NCBI RefSeq assembly: GCF_036014215.1 | Contig: NZ_CP107921.1 | Location: 2,956,001 to 3,020,000 of the forward strand | Reading direction: 5' to 3' | Length of the DNA: 64,000 nucleotides | Source: Streptomyces sp. NBC_00440 | Lineage (GTDB): Bacteria > Actinomycetota > Actinomycetes > Streptomycetales > Streptomycetaceae | In this document: positions 42,501 to 54,177 of the stretch, piece after piece | How the letters are laid out: every line of letters starts with the position of its first letter | How positions within the stretch are numbered: the stretch's first letter is position 1 | Translations under genes and position numbers: made by a program | The notes under the pieces: generated by a model | What the model saw: only the letters and a program-made list of their open reading frames with translations | Database searches by the model: none | Told to the model about the DNA's origin: nothing

Positions 42501-44544
42501 TGAAACCGTCGTTCTCCGCCTCGCCCGTCCAGGAAGCGGCGAACGCGTCCTGGACGCGCTCCCTCGCGTCGTCGGCGAGGTGGTCGCCGCCCACGCCCTC
42601 GATCTGCGGGATCCGCAGCCCGAAGTCGTAGATCCAGGCATGTGTACGGTCGGCGCAGCGCAGCTCGTACGGGCGCTCGTCGGTGACTTCCACACCCAGC
42701 TTCTGGAGCACCGGGAGCACCGCGGAGAGGGAGACCTGCGAGCCGATCCGGTAGATCTTGAAGCGGCGCTCGCCGGGAGCCGCGCCCACCGGCTCGTACA
42801 GCGAGAGCGCGAAGTCCTTCTCGCCCGGCTGGAGGTGTTCGAGGTGGCCGAGGTCGGCGACGGCGGCACGCGGCGAGTGGTCCGCCTTGTAGCCCTCGGG
42901 GAAGGACTGGCCGTAGCGGCGCAGCAGTTCGGCGGCGCGCTCCTCACCGCACTCGGCGGTCAGGGCCTCGCTGAACCCGTCGGCCCAGGAACGGGCGGCC
43001 TCGACGAGCCTGGCCTCGATCCGGTCCGCGTCGGCGTCGGTGAGCTCGGTCAGCTCGGTGCCCGCGGGGACCCGCACGACGAAGTGCAGCCGGGAGAGGA
43101 TGGACTCGGTGTTGCGTGCGGTGAAGTCGACGCTGGTGCCGCCGAGTTCCTCCTTGAGGATGTCGATGAGGCGCAGCCGCACCCCGGTCGTGTACCGGTC
43201 GCGCGGCAGGTAGATGAGCGCCGAGTAGTAGCGCCCGTACTCGTCCTGGCGCAGGTAGAGCCGGAGCCTGCGCCGCTCCTGGAGGTAGAGCACGCTGGTG
43301 ACGATGGAGCGCAGCTGGTCGACGGGCGTCTGGAACAGCTCGTCGCGCGGGTACGTCTCCAGGATCTGCATCAGGTCGCGGCCGTCGTGGCTGTTGGGCG
43401 TGAAGCCCGCGCCTTCGAGGACCTCGGCGACCTTGCGGCGGATGACGGGGACCCGGCGTACGGACTCGGTGTACGCGGCGGAGGAGAACAGCCCGAGGAA
43501 GCGCCGCTCGCCGATGACGTTGCCCTCGGCGTCGAACTTCTTCACGCCGACGTAGTCGAGGTAGCTGGGGCGGTGCACCGTCGAGCGGCTGTTGGCCTTG
43601 GTGAGCACGAGGATCTTGTGCTCACGGGCCTTGGCGCGGGCGTCGGCGGGCAGCCTGCCGAACGACGGCGAGACCGGGTGTTCCTCGTCGACGCTGTGGT
43701 GCGGGTCGGAGCGGAGGATACCGAGCCCGGTGCCGGGCACCGCGGTCAGTGAGTCCTCGTCCGTCAGCTGATACTCGCGGTAGCCGAGGAAGGTGAAGTG
43801 GTCGGCGGCGAGCCAGCGCAGCAGCTCGCGGGACTCCTCGACCTCGCGTACCGGCAGATCGGCCGCGGTCGGCTCGGTGGGCAGCTCCTCGGCGATGCGG
43901 ACGGCGGCGTCACGCATCTTGTCCCAGTCCTCGACGGTTTCCCGTACGTCGGAGAGGACCCGCAGGAGGTCCGTGCTGATCTGCTTCAGATCGGCGCGCT
44001 CGGTCTCGCGGTCGATCTCCACATGGATCCAGGACTCGACCAGGGCGTCGTGGAGGCCCTCGCCGGTCTCGTCCTTGCCGAGCACCTCGATGAGCTTGCC
44101 GGTCACGTCACGGCGTACCAGGAGCTGCGGGTGGATCACGACGTGGATGCCGCGGCCCTGGCGGGTCAGCTCGTTGGTGACCGAGTCGACCAGGAACGGC
44201 ATGTCGTCGGTGACGACCTCGACGACCGTGTGGCTGCAGGTCCAGCCGTTCTCCTCGACGCTCGGGGTGTGCACCCGGACGTTCGCGGTGCCCTGCGGGC
44301 GCTTCTCGGCCAGCCGGTAGTGCGAGAGCGCCGCTCCGAACGCGTCCTCGGGGTCGCGGTTCTCGATGTCCTCCGGAGCGGTATGCAGGTAGTAGCGCTC
44401 AAGGTACGCAAGGACAGTGTCCCGGTCCGGACTCCCCCCGCTCGTGGACCCACCCGGAAGTTGCCCCCCGGTCGGGCTGTTCTCAGCCACCTGGGCCGCG
44501 CGTGCGAGCAGTTCTGCCTTGGGTTCGTCCAGCTTGGTCTGCAT
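39562..44544 (-). CDS. gdh: NAD-specific glutamate dehydrogenase, 180 kDa class
   Basis: A 1660-residue NAD-glutamate dehydrogenase of the large class described in Streptomyces clavuligerus, which catalyses reversible oxidative deamination of glutamate to 2-oxoglutarate. The N-terminal half holds regulatory ACT-like and helical parts. The catalytic core contains LRFGKVARGGLRWSDRREDF, the substrate-site stretch KNTVIVPVGAKGGFVAKQ with catalytic Lys, and the dinucleotide region ending with FNGGIGTYVK-like sequence (VWNGGIGTYVKSSAE). The ATG at 44544 has AGAGGAC immediately upstream. Monocistronic. Confidence 0.95.
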   Translation of the reverse strand: MQTKLDEPKAELLARAAQVAENSPTGGQLPGGSTSGGSPDRDTVLAYLERYYLHTAPEDIENRDPEDAFGAALSHYRLAEKRPQGTANVRVHTPSVEENGWTCSHTVVEVVTDDMPFLVDSVTNELTRQGRGIHVVIHPQLLVRRDVTGKLIEVLGKDETGEGLHDALVESWIHVEIDRETERADLKQISTDLLRVLSDVRETVEDWDKMRDAAVRIAEELPTEPTAADLPVREVEESRELLRWLAADHFTFLGYREYQLTDEDSLTAVPGTGLGILRSDPHHSVDEEHPVSPSFGRLPADARAKAREHKILVLTKANSRSTVHRPSYLDYVGVKKFDAEGNVIGERRFLGLFSSAAYTESVRRVPVIRRKVAEVLEGAGFTPNSHDGRDLMQILETYPRDELFQTPVDQLRSIVTSVLYLQERRRLRLYLRQDEYGRYYSALIYLPRDRYTTGVRLRLIDILKEELGGTSVDFTARNTESILSRLHFVVRVPAGTELTELTDADADRIEARLVEAARSWADGFSEALTAECGEERAAELLRRYGQSFPEGYKADHSPRAAVADLGHLEHLQPGEKDFALSLYEPVGAAPGERRFKIYRIGSQVSLSAVLPVLQKLGVEVTDERPYELRCADRTHAWIYDFGLRIPQIEGVGGDHLADDARERVQDAFAASWTGEAENDGFNALVLGAGLTWRQAMVLRAYAKYLRQAGSTFSQDYMEDTLRNNVHTTRLLVSLFEARMSPGRQRAGTELTDGLLEELDGALDQVASLDEDRILRSFLTVIKATLRTNFFQSADESGDRKGRGTEQGTYHPYVSMKFDPQAIPDLPAPRPAYEIWVYSPRVEGVHLRFGKVARGGLRWSDRREDFRTEVLGLVKAQMVKNTVIVPVGAKGGFVAKQLPDPSVDRDAWMAEGIAAYKTFISALLDITDNLVAGEVVPPTGVVRHDEDDTYLVVAADKGTATFSDIANAVAESYDFWLGDAFASGGSAGYDHKGMGITARGAWESVERHFRELGHDTQTEDFTTVGVGDMSGDVFGNGMLLSEHIRLVAAFDHRHIFIDPTPDAATSYAERRRLFEMPRSSWAEYNTALLSPGGGIHPRSAKSIPLNAHVREALGIESGVAKMTPADLMRAILKAPVDLVWNGGIGTYVKSSAESNADVGDKANDAIRVNGEDLRAKVVGEGGNLGLTQLGRIEYARSGGDGTGGKINTDAIDNSAGVDTSDHEVNIKILLNGMVTEGDLTVKQRNKILASMTDEVGALVLRNNYAQNTALANAESQAPSLLHAHQRFMRRLVRDGHLNRALEFLPTDRQVRELLNAGKGLSQPELAVLLAYTKITAAQELITTDLPDDPYLQKLVHAYFPKPLRERYPEAIAGHALRREIITTVLVNDTVNTGGSTFLHRLREETGASIEEIVRAQAAAREIFGLAEVWDAVEELDNKVAADVQTRIRLHSRRLVERGARWLLGNRPQPLDLSETITFFTEGVSKVWGELPNLLKGDDLEWYRGILDELTAAGVPEELAGRVAGFSGAFPALDIVAIADRTHKDPMAVAEVYYDLGDRLAISQLMDRIIELPRADRWQSMARASIRADLYAAHAGLTLDVLSAGNGASKPEERFEAWEEKNASILGRARTTLDEIQSSDAFDLANLSVAMRTMRSLLRTHV

Positions 44545-44888
44545 GTCCTCTGGCTCCTGTCGCGCGCCGTTGCGTGACGTAGGTGAAAGAAGCGGTGCAA
44601 CGCCACGACCACGACGCGAGGTATCCGGTCGAAGTCGACGTTATGCCGCATTGAGAGATACCCGCGACGTTATTGGCCATTTTCGAAGGCCGGTCCGGGT
44701 GAGGGGTGCCAGCGATGACCCGGACACCGTAGTGCTCCGGGCGCAGGGCAGAGGCGTCAATGCCCCCGCGAGATATCGCGCTGATCACGGGACCTAGGCT
44801 ATCGCCCCCGGACCGGTGGACGTCACCGGCCGCATCTGTACAAGTCGGCATCCCGCACTTCGACACTTCGGCCAGGTGCGGGAACCGG
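44545..44888. other. 344-bp region upstream of glutamate dehydrogenase
   Basis: No gene. It probably contains the gdh promoter, but no unambiguous -35/-10 pair could be read. Confidence 0.5.
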
Positions 44889-45611
44889 TCAGAGTGCCCA
44901 GTCGCGTGCGGTACTGACCGCCTCCGCCAGCGAGTCCACCACCGGCACCCCGGCGGTCTCCAGGCTGGCCCGGCTGTGCGATCCGCCCGTGTACAGCACG
45001 GCCCGTGCCCCGGCGTGCGCGGCCGCCACCGCGTCGTCGACCGCGTCACCGATCACCACGACGCGCTCGGGAACGACACCGCCGAGCCCGGCCAGGTGCC
45101 GCACCATGTGCTCCGCCTTCCCCCGGTTCGACGGGCCGGTCCTGCCGTCCACGCGCAGGAAGCGCCGCTCGATCCCGTGCGTCCGCACGATCGGTATCAG
45201 TTGGTCGTGCGGCGCCAGCGAACAGAGCGACTGGGTGAGCCCGGACGCCTGCCAGTCCCTGAGCAGCTGCTCCGCCCCCGGAGCGAGCCCCGCCCCTTCG
45301 GCCAGCGCCCAGTAGTGCCGGTGGAAGGCCTCGTCCATGACGGCCCACTCGGCGTCCGTCGGCAGCCGGCCCATCAGCCGCTCGTAGAACCGCGGAACGG
45401 GCACGCAGTACAGGTCCCGGTAGCGCTCCAGCGTGATCGGCGCCATACCGACCTCGCCGAACGAGGCGTTCGTCGCCCCGATCACCGCGTCGATGTCGTG
45501 GAACAGCGTCCCGTTCCAGTCCCAGACGATGTGCGTCCCCGCCGGTGCGGCACCCGACCCGGTGTCCACGTCCGCGCTCATGTCCAGCCCGCTCATGTCC
45601 AGCCCGCTCAT
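44889..45611 (-). CDS. HAD-family phosphatase/hydrolase
   Basis: A 240-residue haloacid-dehalogenase-type hydrolase. Motif I is DWNGTLF with the nucleophile Asp (WDWNGTL, residues about 27-33), the helical cap follows, and motif IV is VVVIGDAVDDAVAA near 186-200. Ser/Thr and Lys motifs lie in SLAPHDQ and NRGKAEH. The start is ambiguous: three tandem ATG codons at 45611, 45596 and 45581 arise from a 15-base repeat; the first has GGGGGGC upstream. Substrate unknown (small phosphorylated metabolites are likely). Confidence 0.82.
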   Translation of the reverse strand: MSGLDMSGLDMSADVDTGSGAAPAGTHIVWDWNGTLFHDIDAVIGATNASFGEVGMAPITLERYRDLYCVPVPRFYERLMGRLPTDAEWAVMDEAFHRHYWALAEGAGLAPGAEQLLRDWQASGLTQSLCSLAPHDQLIPIVRTHGIERRFLRVDGRTGPSNRGKAEHMVRHLAGLGGVVPERVVVIGDAVDDAVAAAHAGARAVLYTGGSHSRASLETAGVPVVDSLAEAVSTARDWAL

Positions 45612-45620
45612 GTCCAGCCC
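45576..45620 (-). repeat. 15-bp tandem repeat at HAD gene start, 3 copies
   Basis: Three perfect copies of gctcatgtccagccc, each carrying a candidate start codon preceded by GGGCTGG. The repeat adds MSGLD units to the protein and offers alternative initiation sites. Confidence 0.9.
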
Positions 45621-45739
45621 CCCCGTTCGAACCTCTCCCGGACCATGCGGGGCACCGCCCGTGCCCCGCTTTCCCCACTTCGACAACGGTACGCGGGGGG
45701 TCTGACAACGGACCCCGCAGACCGTGACCGGGCAGGGGA

Positions 45740-46246
45740 TCAGGCGATCAGATGCGGGATCTCCTGCACACCGAACCAGAGCAGTTCGTGGTCCTCGGCG
45801 CCGTCCACCGTGAACTGTGCGTCGTCGTCACCGTGGTCGGCGGCGCCCAGTGCGGCAGCCGCGGCCGCGACGTCCGGCTCGGCGTCGTCCGCGTCGGCGT
45901 GGACGGCTGCGGCCTTCGACAGCGGCACGGCGGAAGCGATCCGCACCTCACCGAGCGAACTCGCGTCGAGACCGCGGTCCGGGTCGGCCACCGCGTCCTG
46001 GTCCGGCACGTCGACAGCGACGACCACCCGGCGGCGGGCGATGCCCGGGGCCCCGGCCAGCAGCCGCAGCGAGGCCGATGCGGCCCGGTTGAGCGCCGCG
46101 TACTCCAGCTCTTCGATGTCGTCGGAGACGTACCACTCCCGCAGGCCGGGCGTCACGGCGTAGGCGGTCAGCGGTCCTGGGCCCAGTTCGCCCGCCGCGT
46201 GCGCCGCTGCGAGACCGGGGAGGGTCAGTGGGACGTACACACGCAT
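45740..46246 (-). CDS. DUF6912-like hypothetical protein
   Basis: A 168-residue protein. The N-terminus MRVYVPLTLPGLAAAHAAGEL and RRVVVAVDVPDQDAV are family-like and well conserved in character, and the C-terminal region is acidic (DADDAEPD, GAEDHELLWF). No catalytic motif is visible. It begins at ATG 46246, divergent from the Rv3235-family gene, 349 bases apart. Function unknown. Confidence 0.8.
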   Translation of the reverse strand: MRVYVPLTLPGLAAAHAAGELGPGPLTAYAVTPGLREWYVSDDIEELEYAALNRAASASLRLLAGAPGIARRRVVVAVDVPDQDAVADPDRGLDASSLGEVRIASAVPLSKAAAVHADADDAEPDVAAAAAALGAADHGDDDAQFTVDGAEDHELLWFGVQEIPHLIA

Positions 46247-46595
46247 GGCCGGCCGCTTTCGTCGTCGGATGGGCGCCCCGGGCTCCGTCCGGAGGACCGG
46301 AAGGCGGCCCGGCAGAGCCCGGTGATGCCTGATGAAGAGGGTCCCAGGATACGTACCGGGTCCCCCTTCGTGGCGCCGGGAGCAGCCCGGTACGGCGTCC
46401 ACCCGGCGACGTCCGGGAGCACGCCGCATCCGCCCGTGGCACCGGCCCCGTCACCCGGATAGGTGATCCCGAACAGCACCGTCCGCACACCGCCCGCTCC
46501 CTTGCCACAGCTTCGCCGCCCCCCGTACAAGAGGCTCAGCAGAAGCTACCGCCCGGTATCGAAACCGGGCCCGGCAGAGCGGGGGCACTCACTTC
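46247..46595. other. 349-bp divergent region
   Basis: It lies between the DUF6912-like and Rv3235-family starts. No repeat or RNA was recognised. Confidence 0.4.
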
Positions 46596-46994
46596 ATGCA
46601 GCGGACCAGGCCGGCGGGCCGGCACGACCAGCACAGGCCAGGCACCACCCCGATCCAGCGCCGTCGGCTCAAGCCGCACTACTGGTTCGCCGAGCGGCTC
46701 CTCGCCGTGCTCAGCGGGCAGCGGCCCGTCCACTGGATGCTCGGACACACCATCGGCGAGGCCTACGACCAGCTCGTGCTGCTGGCACCCGGCACACCGC
46801 TGCGGGGGCCCGGGGTGCGGCCCGTCGTACGCCACTGCGGCGAGTTCGTCCCGGCGCCCGGCGTGATCGAGGCGTTCGCCAGGATCGGCTCGGGCGAGCA
46901 CGTACAGGCGATGGCGTTCCGGCTCGAACAGGGCGCCGATCTGCGCTGGCGGTGCGCAGCGGTGGAGCTGGGCGGCGAACGCGTCGGCGTATGA
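46596..46994 (+). CDS. Rv3235-family protein
   Basis: A 132-residue protein. The conserved part runs HYWFAERLLAVLSGQRPVHWMLGHT, FVPAPGVIEAFARIGSGEHVQAMAFRLE and WRCAAVELG, matching the Rv3235 family that in mycobacteria and streptomycetes sits beside secA. The ATG at 46596 has GAGCGGGGG upstream; a longer start is not excluded. It is convergent with secA across a 22-bp hairpin. The function is unknown; linkage to secretion is inferred only from position. Confidence 0.82.
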   Translation: MQRTRPAGRHDQHRPGTTPIQRRRLKPHYWFAERLLAVLSGQRPVHWMLGHTIGEAYDQLVLLAPGTPLRGPGVRPVVRHCGEFVPAPGVIEAFARIGSGEHVQAMAFRLEQGADLRWRCAAVELGGERVGV

Positions 46995-47007
46995 CCCGAA
47001 GACGGAA

Positions 47008-47054
47008 GGGGCCGGGCCGGACACCGCAGTTTCTGCGGTGTCCGGCCCGGCCCC
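47008..47054. terminator. Very strong bidirectional terminator hairpin
   Basis: A perfect 22-bp stem (47008-47029 with 47033-47054) and a three-base loop, between the convergent Rv3235-family gene and secA. Confidence 0.93.
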
Positions 47055-47084
47055 TACGACATGCGGCTCGCGCCGCTGCCGCCG

Positions 47085-49898
<2,814 letters not shown>

Positions 49899-50178
49899 GG
49901 GGGTTGGTCTCCTTGCCGGTCGGGCCTGGCGCGGTCGAGTTCATGGTCTGAACCTCCCGGGGTGCTACCCCCGGACCCGGGCCGGAGAAACAGACCGACC
50001 AGGGAGCCCGGCTTACTTTCACGCGGCAAACCGGGGTAGAGCAACGGCCATCGTAAGCGAGGACCCCGCCGCGCCGGGAGGCCTGCCGCTCAGGACAACG
50101 GTCGGGGCGTACGGAAGGTGCCGGGAGAACCCCGAAAAAGCCATGGCACCTGCTCCGCACGGGCAGCAGAATCAGCCG

Positions 50179-50754
50179 ATGGACCCTATAACACTGACAT
50201 CGGAGCGGCTGCTGCTGCGCCCCTTCACCGCCGCTGACACCGAGGCCGTGTTCCAGGCCTGTCAGGACCCCGACATCCAGCGCTGGACGATCGTCCCGTC
50301 CCCCTACCGGCGCGAGGACGCGGAGAGTTTCACCGTACGGATGGTCCCGGACGGCTGGCGGGCGGGCACCAGTCTGGCCTTCGCCGTACTGACCCGCGCG
50401 GACGTCCGGCTGATCGGTGCGATCTCCGTGTTCCAGCGCGGACAGGCAGGCACCTGGGAGATCGGCTTCTGGATGGCGAAGGAGCACCGGGGCAACGGAT
50501 ACATGGCCGAGGCCGTGACCGTACTCACGCACTGGTCGCTGACCAAGCTGGGCGCGGAGCGGCTGGAGTGGCGGGCCGAGGTCGGCAACACGGGGTCGCG
50601 GGCGGTGGCGGAGAAGGCCGGGTTCCGCGTCGAGGGGGTGCTGCGCGCGGACCTCCTCAACAAGGGCACCCGCCGAGACGCCTGGCTGGGCGCGATACTC
50701 CCCTCCGACCTGGGGCTGCCCACGGAACACGTGTACCTTCCGGCAGGGCCGTGA
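50179..50754 (+). CDS. GNAT-family N-acetyltransferase
   Basis: A 191-residue acetyltransferase of the RimJ/RimL type. It has RLLLRPFTAADTEAVFQAC at the start, the acetyl-CoA loop EHRGNGYMAEAV (motif Q/RxxGxG/A, about residues 103-114) and ERLEWRAEVGNTGSRAVAEKAGF. The start is ATG at 50179; an ATG at 50143 would add 12 residues, and neither has a strong ribosome binding site. Likely acetylates a protein N-terminus or small amine; the target is unknown. Confidence 0.88.
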   Translation: MDPITLTSERLLLRPFTAADTEAVFQACQDPDIQRWTIVPSPYRREDAESFTVRMVPDGWRAGTSLAFAVLTRADVRLIGAISVFQRGQAGTWEIGFWMAKEHRGNGYMAEAVTVLTHWSLTKLGAERLEWRAEVGNTGSRAVAEKAGFRVEGVLRADLLNKGTRRDAWLGAILPSDLGLPTEHVYLPAGP

Positions 50755-50926
50755 ACCGCGCCGCCTGCACGCGGACCGCATCCGCCCCCTGCACGCCCGG
50801 GCCCCCGCACCGCGATCCGCCTGCTCCACTGATCCGGATCCGCCGGTCCTGACCAGGTCCACCGCTCCTGATCCGGATCCACCGGCCCGCCCCCGACTGT
50901 CAGTGCTGCCCCCTATCGTTCGGGGC

Positions 50927-52111
50927 ATGACTCCTGTGCCGCCCCCAGCCGTCGAACTCTCCGCCGACGAAGCCCGCCGGACAGCGCTGCGAGCCCAGGG
51001 ATTCCTGGACGCGCCCGACCGGCGGGGCGGGGTCCGCGGGGTGCTGCGCCATCTCGGCGCGGTGCAGCTGGACACCATCTCGGTCCTGGCGCGCTCGCAC
51101 GAGCTCATCCCTTACGCCAGGCTGGGCGCCGTCGGGCGCAGGACCGTCGAGGACGCGTACTGGTCGGGGGGCCGCTCCTTCGAGTACTGGTCGCACGCGG
51201 CCTGCATCCTGCCCATCGAGGAGTGGCCTCACTTCGCCTTCCGCCGCCGCGCCTACCGCGACCGCCCGCACTGGAATCACGAGCTGCCCGAGTCGGCCTA
51301 CGAGACCGTGATCAAGCAGCTGCGCGCGGAGGGGCCGTTGACGGCCACCGAACTGGGCGGCGCGAAGAACGGCGGCGAGTGGTGGGACTGGTCGGCGTCG
51401 AAGGTCGCGGTCGAGCGGGCCCTGATGTACGGAGAGGTGGTGTGCACCGAGCGGCGCGGCTGGAAGCGGGTGTACGACCTGGCCGAGCGCGCGATCCCCG
51501 GCCCGCTGCTCCATGACGAGCTGGACGACCTGGAGTGTGTCCGGCGGCTGGTCGCGCTCGCGGGTAAGTCCCTGGGGGTGGGGACCCGTACGGACATCGC
51601 GGACTACCACCGCCTCAAGGCCGAGCAGTTCGACGCGGTCGTCGCGGACTCGGGCCTGGTCCCGGTCAAGGTCGAGGGCTGGTCCAAACCGGCCTGGGCG
51701 GATCCGGAGGCGCTGTCGTCCCCGCTGCGCGGCCGCCACCGTACGACGCTGCTCTCGCCGTTCGACTCACTGGTCTGGGAACGCTCCCGTACGGAGCGGA
51801 TCTTCGGCTTCACCCACCGGCTGGAGGCGTACGTGCCGAAGCCCAAGCGGATCCACGGCTACTTCTCCATGCCGCTGCTGGCCGGCGGGAAGCTGGTGGG
51901 GCGGGTCGACCCCGCGCGGGAGGGCACCACCCTGGTGGCCAGGCAGATCTCCCTGGCCGACCGGAAGACGGTGCGGCCGATGGCCGAGGCGCTGGCCGAA
52001 GCCGCGGGCTGGGTGGGGTGCACGGACGTGCGGGTGGAGCGCATCAACGAACCGGAGCTGCGGGCCCCGCTGGCAACGGCCCTGACCGGGACACTGGACG
52101 CGGCCCGGTAG
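50927..52111 (+). CDS. Winged-helix DNA glycosylase-like protein (AlkZ/YcaQ family)
   Basis: A 394-residue protein of the HTH_42 family. It has the signature QLDTISVLARSHELI near residues 45-60, with a Q-x-D motif characteristic of the AlkZ/AlkX group of interstrand-crosslink glycosylases. Other conserved stretches are EYWSHAACILP, LLSPFDSLVWER and a YFSMPLLAGGKLVGRVDP segment. In Streptomyces, members act on alkylated or cross-linked DNA, sometimes in natural-product self-resistance; the present copy lies in a housekeeping region. Starts at ATG 50927. Confidence 0.82.
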   Translation: MTPVPPPAVELSADEARRTALRAQGFLDAPDRRGGVRGVLRHLGAVQLDTISVLARSHELIPYARLGAVGRRTVEDAYWSGGRSFEYWSHAACILPIEEWPHFAFRRRAYRDRPHWNHELPESAYETVIKQLRAEGPLTATELGGAKNGGEWWDWSASKVAVERALMYGEVVCTERRGWKRVYDLAERAIPGPLLHDELDDLECVRRLVALAGKSLGVGTRTDIADYHRLKAEQFDAVVADSGLVPVKVEGWSKPAWADPEALSSPLRGRHRTTLLSPFDSLVWERSRTERIFGFTHRLEAYVPKPKRIHGYFSMPLLAGGKLVGRVDPAREGTTLVARQISLADRKTVRPMAEALAEAAGWVGCTDVRVERINEPELRAPLATALTGTLDAAR

Positions 52112-52170
52112 CGACCCCGGCCATCCACTCCCCCAGCGGATGCGCTCAGCGGGTGCCTTCAGCGGGTGCC

Positions 52171-52917
52171 TCAGCGGATTTCGAGGATCTTCTCGCGCAT
52201 CGCGTAGACCACGGCTTCCATCCTGGAGTGCAGCTGCAGTTTCTCCAGGATGTTGCGGACGTGGTTCTTCACGGTGTTCTCGGAGATGAACAACTCCTTG
52301 GCGATGTCCCGGTTGTTCATCCCGGTGGCCACCAGCTTCAGCACCTCCAGCTCACGCTCGGTGAGCCGCGGCGCCGGTACGAGCCTGCGCTCGTCGGTGC
52401 GCTGGATCATCGACTTGAACTCGGTGAGCAGCTTCGACGCCATGGAGGGGCTGATCTGGGACTGCCCGTCGGCCACCGCCCGGATAGCCGTCGCCACTTC
52501 GTCGGTCGAGATCTCCTTCAGGAGATAGCCGGTGGCCCCGGCCTTGATCGCCTCGTAGAGGTCGGCCTCCTCATCGCTGATCGTCAACATGATGATCTTC
52601 GCGCTGGGTGCCACCTCCTTGATGGAGGTACAGGCCTCGATGCCACCGCGCTTGGGCATCCGTACGTCCATCAGCACGATGTCGGGCAGCAGATCGGCGG
52701 CCTTGTCCACCGCTTCAGCGCCGTCACCCGCCTCGCCCACGACCTGGATGTCCTCCTCAGCCGCGAGAACGATCTCCAGACCGCGCCGGAAGAGCGCGTG
52801 GTCGTCCACCACCAGGACCCGGATCGGCTCCTTGCACGAAGCCCCACCATGGTCCGCCGCACCATGGTCCATGGGGTCCTCGTCCCGGTCGTGTGCGGGA
52901 CCGAAGCGGTCCGCCAT
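52171..52917 (-). CDS. NarL/LuxR-type response regulator
   Basis: A 248-residue response regulator. The receiver domain has the acidic pair VVDDH near residues 37-40, the phosphoacceptor Asp84 ([10 protein letters not shown]), and the conserved Lys in GYLLKEI. The C-terminal LuxR helix-turn-helix is near 183-240 ([25 protein letters not shown] in part). A polar, His/Asp-rich leader of about 30 residues precedes the receiver. No histidine kinase is adjacent, so it is an orphan here. The start is ATG 52917 with GGGGGAGGA just upstream. Confidence 0.92.
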   Translation of the reverse strand: MADRFGPAHDRDEDPMDHGAADHGGASCKEPIRVLVVDDHALFRRGLEIVLAAEEDIQVVGEAGDGAEAVDKAADLLPDIVLMDVRMPKRGGIEACTSIKEVAPSAKIIMLTISDEEADLYEAIKAGATGYLLKEISTDEVATAIRAVADGQSQISPSMASKLLTEFKSMIQRTDERRLVPAPRLTERELEVLKLVATGMNNRDIAKELFISENTVKNHVRNILEKLQLHSRMEAVVYAMREKILEIR

Positions 52918-53138
52918 CGTTCCTCCCCCTGAAGCATGGGCCCGAAGTTCATGTACGACGTTCACCTACGACACCAACCGCAGCTCACAGAAGCCCGGTT
53001 GGCGCGTGCGCCCATGATTTCATGCCGGAACGACGGAACGGTGGTCCCCAGCCCCGATCCCCCGCACCGATCCCTACCGCACGGCGGAGCCCCCGGCGCG
53101 CATATACACGTCCAGGGGCACCGCGACGGGTAATGGAG

Positions 53139-53828
53139 TCATCCGCCGAGCGCACCGCCGGCGCCGGCCGCCTCCATGTCGGCGAGCGGGTCGGTCGTCA
53201 GGTGGATGACACCGTAGTCGTAGGCGTGCCGCCGGTAGACGACACTGGGCTCCTTTGTCTCCGCGTCGACGAACAGGTAGAAGTCGTGCCCCACCAGCTC
53301 CATCTCGTAGAGCGCCTGGTCGAGCGACATCGCTGCTGCGATATGCGTCTTCTCGCGTACCACCAGCGGTCCTTCGCCCTGGACTTCGAGCGAACCCATC
53401 CTGGTGGTCGGAATGGTCTGGGTCGCCAGGTCGGCGGTGAACTCACCGTTGCCGTTGATCGGCGCCGTGTCCGGCACCGCGTCGACGACTTCGGCCGCCG
53501 AAATGCGGCCCGCACCCCTCCTGTTGTGGCGCTTCTCGTTCTGCTTCCGCAGCCGCGCCTCCAACTTGCCTGTGGCCAGATCCAGCGCTGCGTACGGGTC
53601 GCCTGCCGCTGCCTCCGCCCGGATCACCGGGCCTCGGGAGTGCAGCGTGATTTCCACACGGTCCGAACGGTCGGCCTGCCTCGGATTGGGCTCCTTGGAC
53701 ACCTCGACGTCAAGGCTGATCACCTTGGCGTCCAGCTTCTGGATCTTCTCAATCTTCAGCTTCTCGGCGACGTGCTTGCGGAACCGCTCGGGTACCTCGG
53801 TCTTGCGGCCCTTGACGACGATGTCCAC
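53139..53828 (-). CDS. hpf: Ribosome hibernation-promoting factor, long form
   Basis: A 229-residue long-form HPF. The N-terminal domain (MDIVVKGRKTEVPERFRKHV, residues 1-100) binds the 30S subunit, and the C-terminal domain (residues 170-229: EKTHIAAAMSLDQALYEMEL, VGHDFYLFVDAETKEPSVVYRR) drives dimerisation to 100S ribosomes. The start is GTG at 53828 with GGAG six bases upstream. Streptomyces hpf genes are usually under stress sigma factors; no unambiguous promoter could be read here. Confidence 0.94.
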   Translation of the reverse strand: MDIVVKGRKTEVPERFRKHVAEKLKIEKIQKLDAKVISLDVEVSKEPNPRQADRSDRVEITLHSRGPVIRAEAAAGDPYAALDLATGKLEARLRKQNEKRHNRRGAGRISAAEVVDAVPDTAPINGNGEFTADLATQTIPTTRMGSLEVQGEGPLVVREKTHIAAAMSLDQALYEMELVGHDFYLFVDAETKEPSVVYRRHAYDYGVIHLTTDPLADMEAAGAGGALGG

Positions 53829-54177
53829 GCAGAACTCCGTTCCCGGATCGCTCCGCTCAGCGGCGGAGCAGCTCCCTCTTGCACCAGACCCCGGTGAGCA
53901 CCGGAGTCTCGGACTTGGTGACTTTCACCTCCTCCTCCCCCGTCGGGAAGATCCCCACCCACACCAACCTCCGGCCTCGCAAGCATCCGGGTTTCCACGG
54001 AACCAGCAGAAACCGGAAAGTGCCATGCACGTCCGTGTATTCAAGTGAGCCACAGCTTTCGCCATTCCTCACAACCGAACATAGCTCGCTGGGACGGGTA
54101 TCGGCACCTGCTACTCACGCGTACCCCCGTTCAGGTGGTTTTTCTCCCTCGCTACCTGCAACGATGCAAGTTAGCTA
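53829..54177. other. 349-bp leader region of hpf
   Basis: Upstream of hpf on the minus strand and downstream of comF. It contains a small hairpin gctccgc/gcggagc at 53850-53869 in the likely 5' leader. No gene seen. Confidence 0.4.

Noticed and set aside
39094..43752. A 1552-residue plus-strand frame opposite the glutamate dehydrogenase gene
   Set aside because: It is the antisense shadow of a well-supported gene. Its composition (Val, Leu, Gly, Arg, His-rich without folds) follows codon bias and no ribosome binding site or motif is present.
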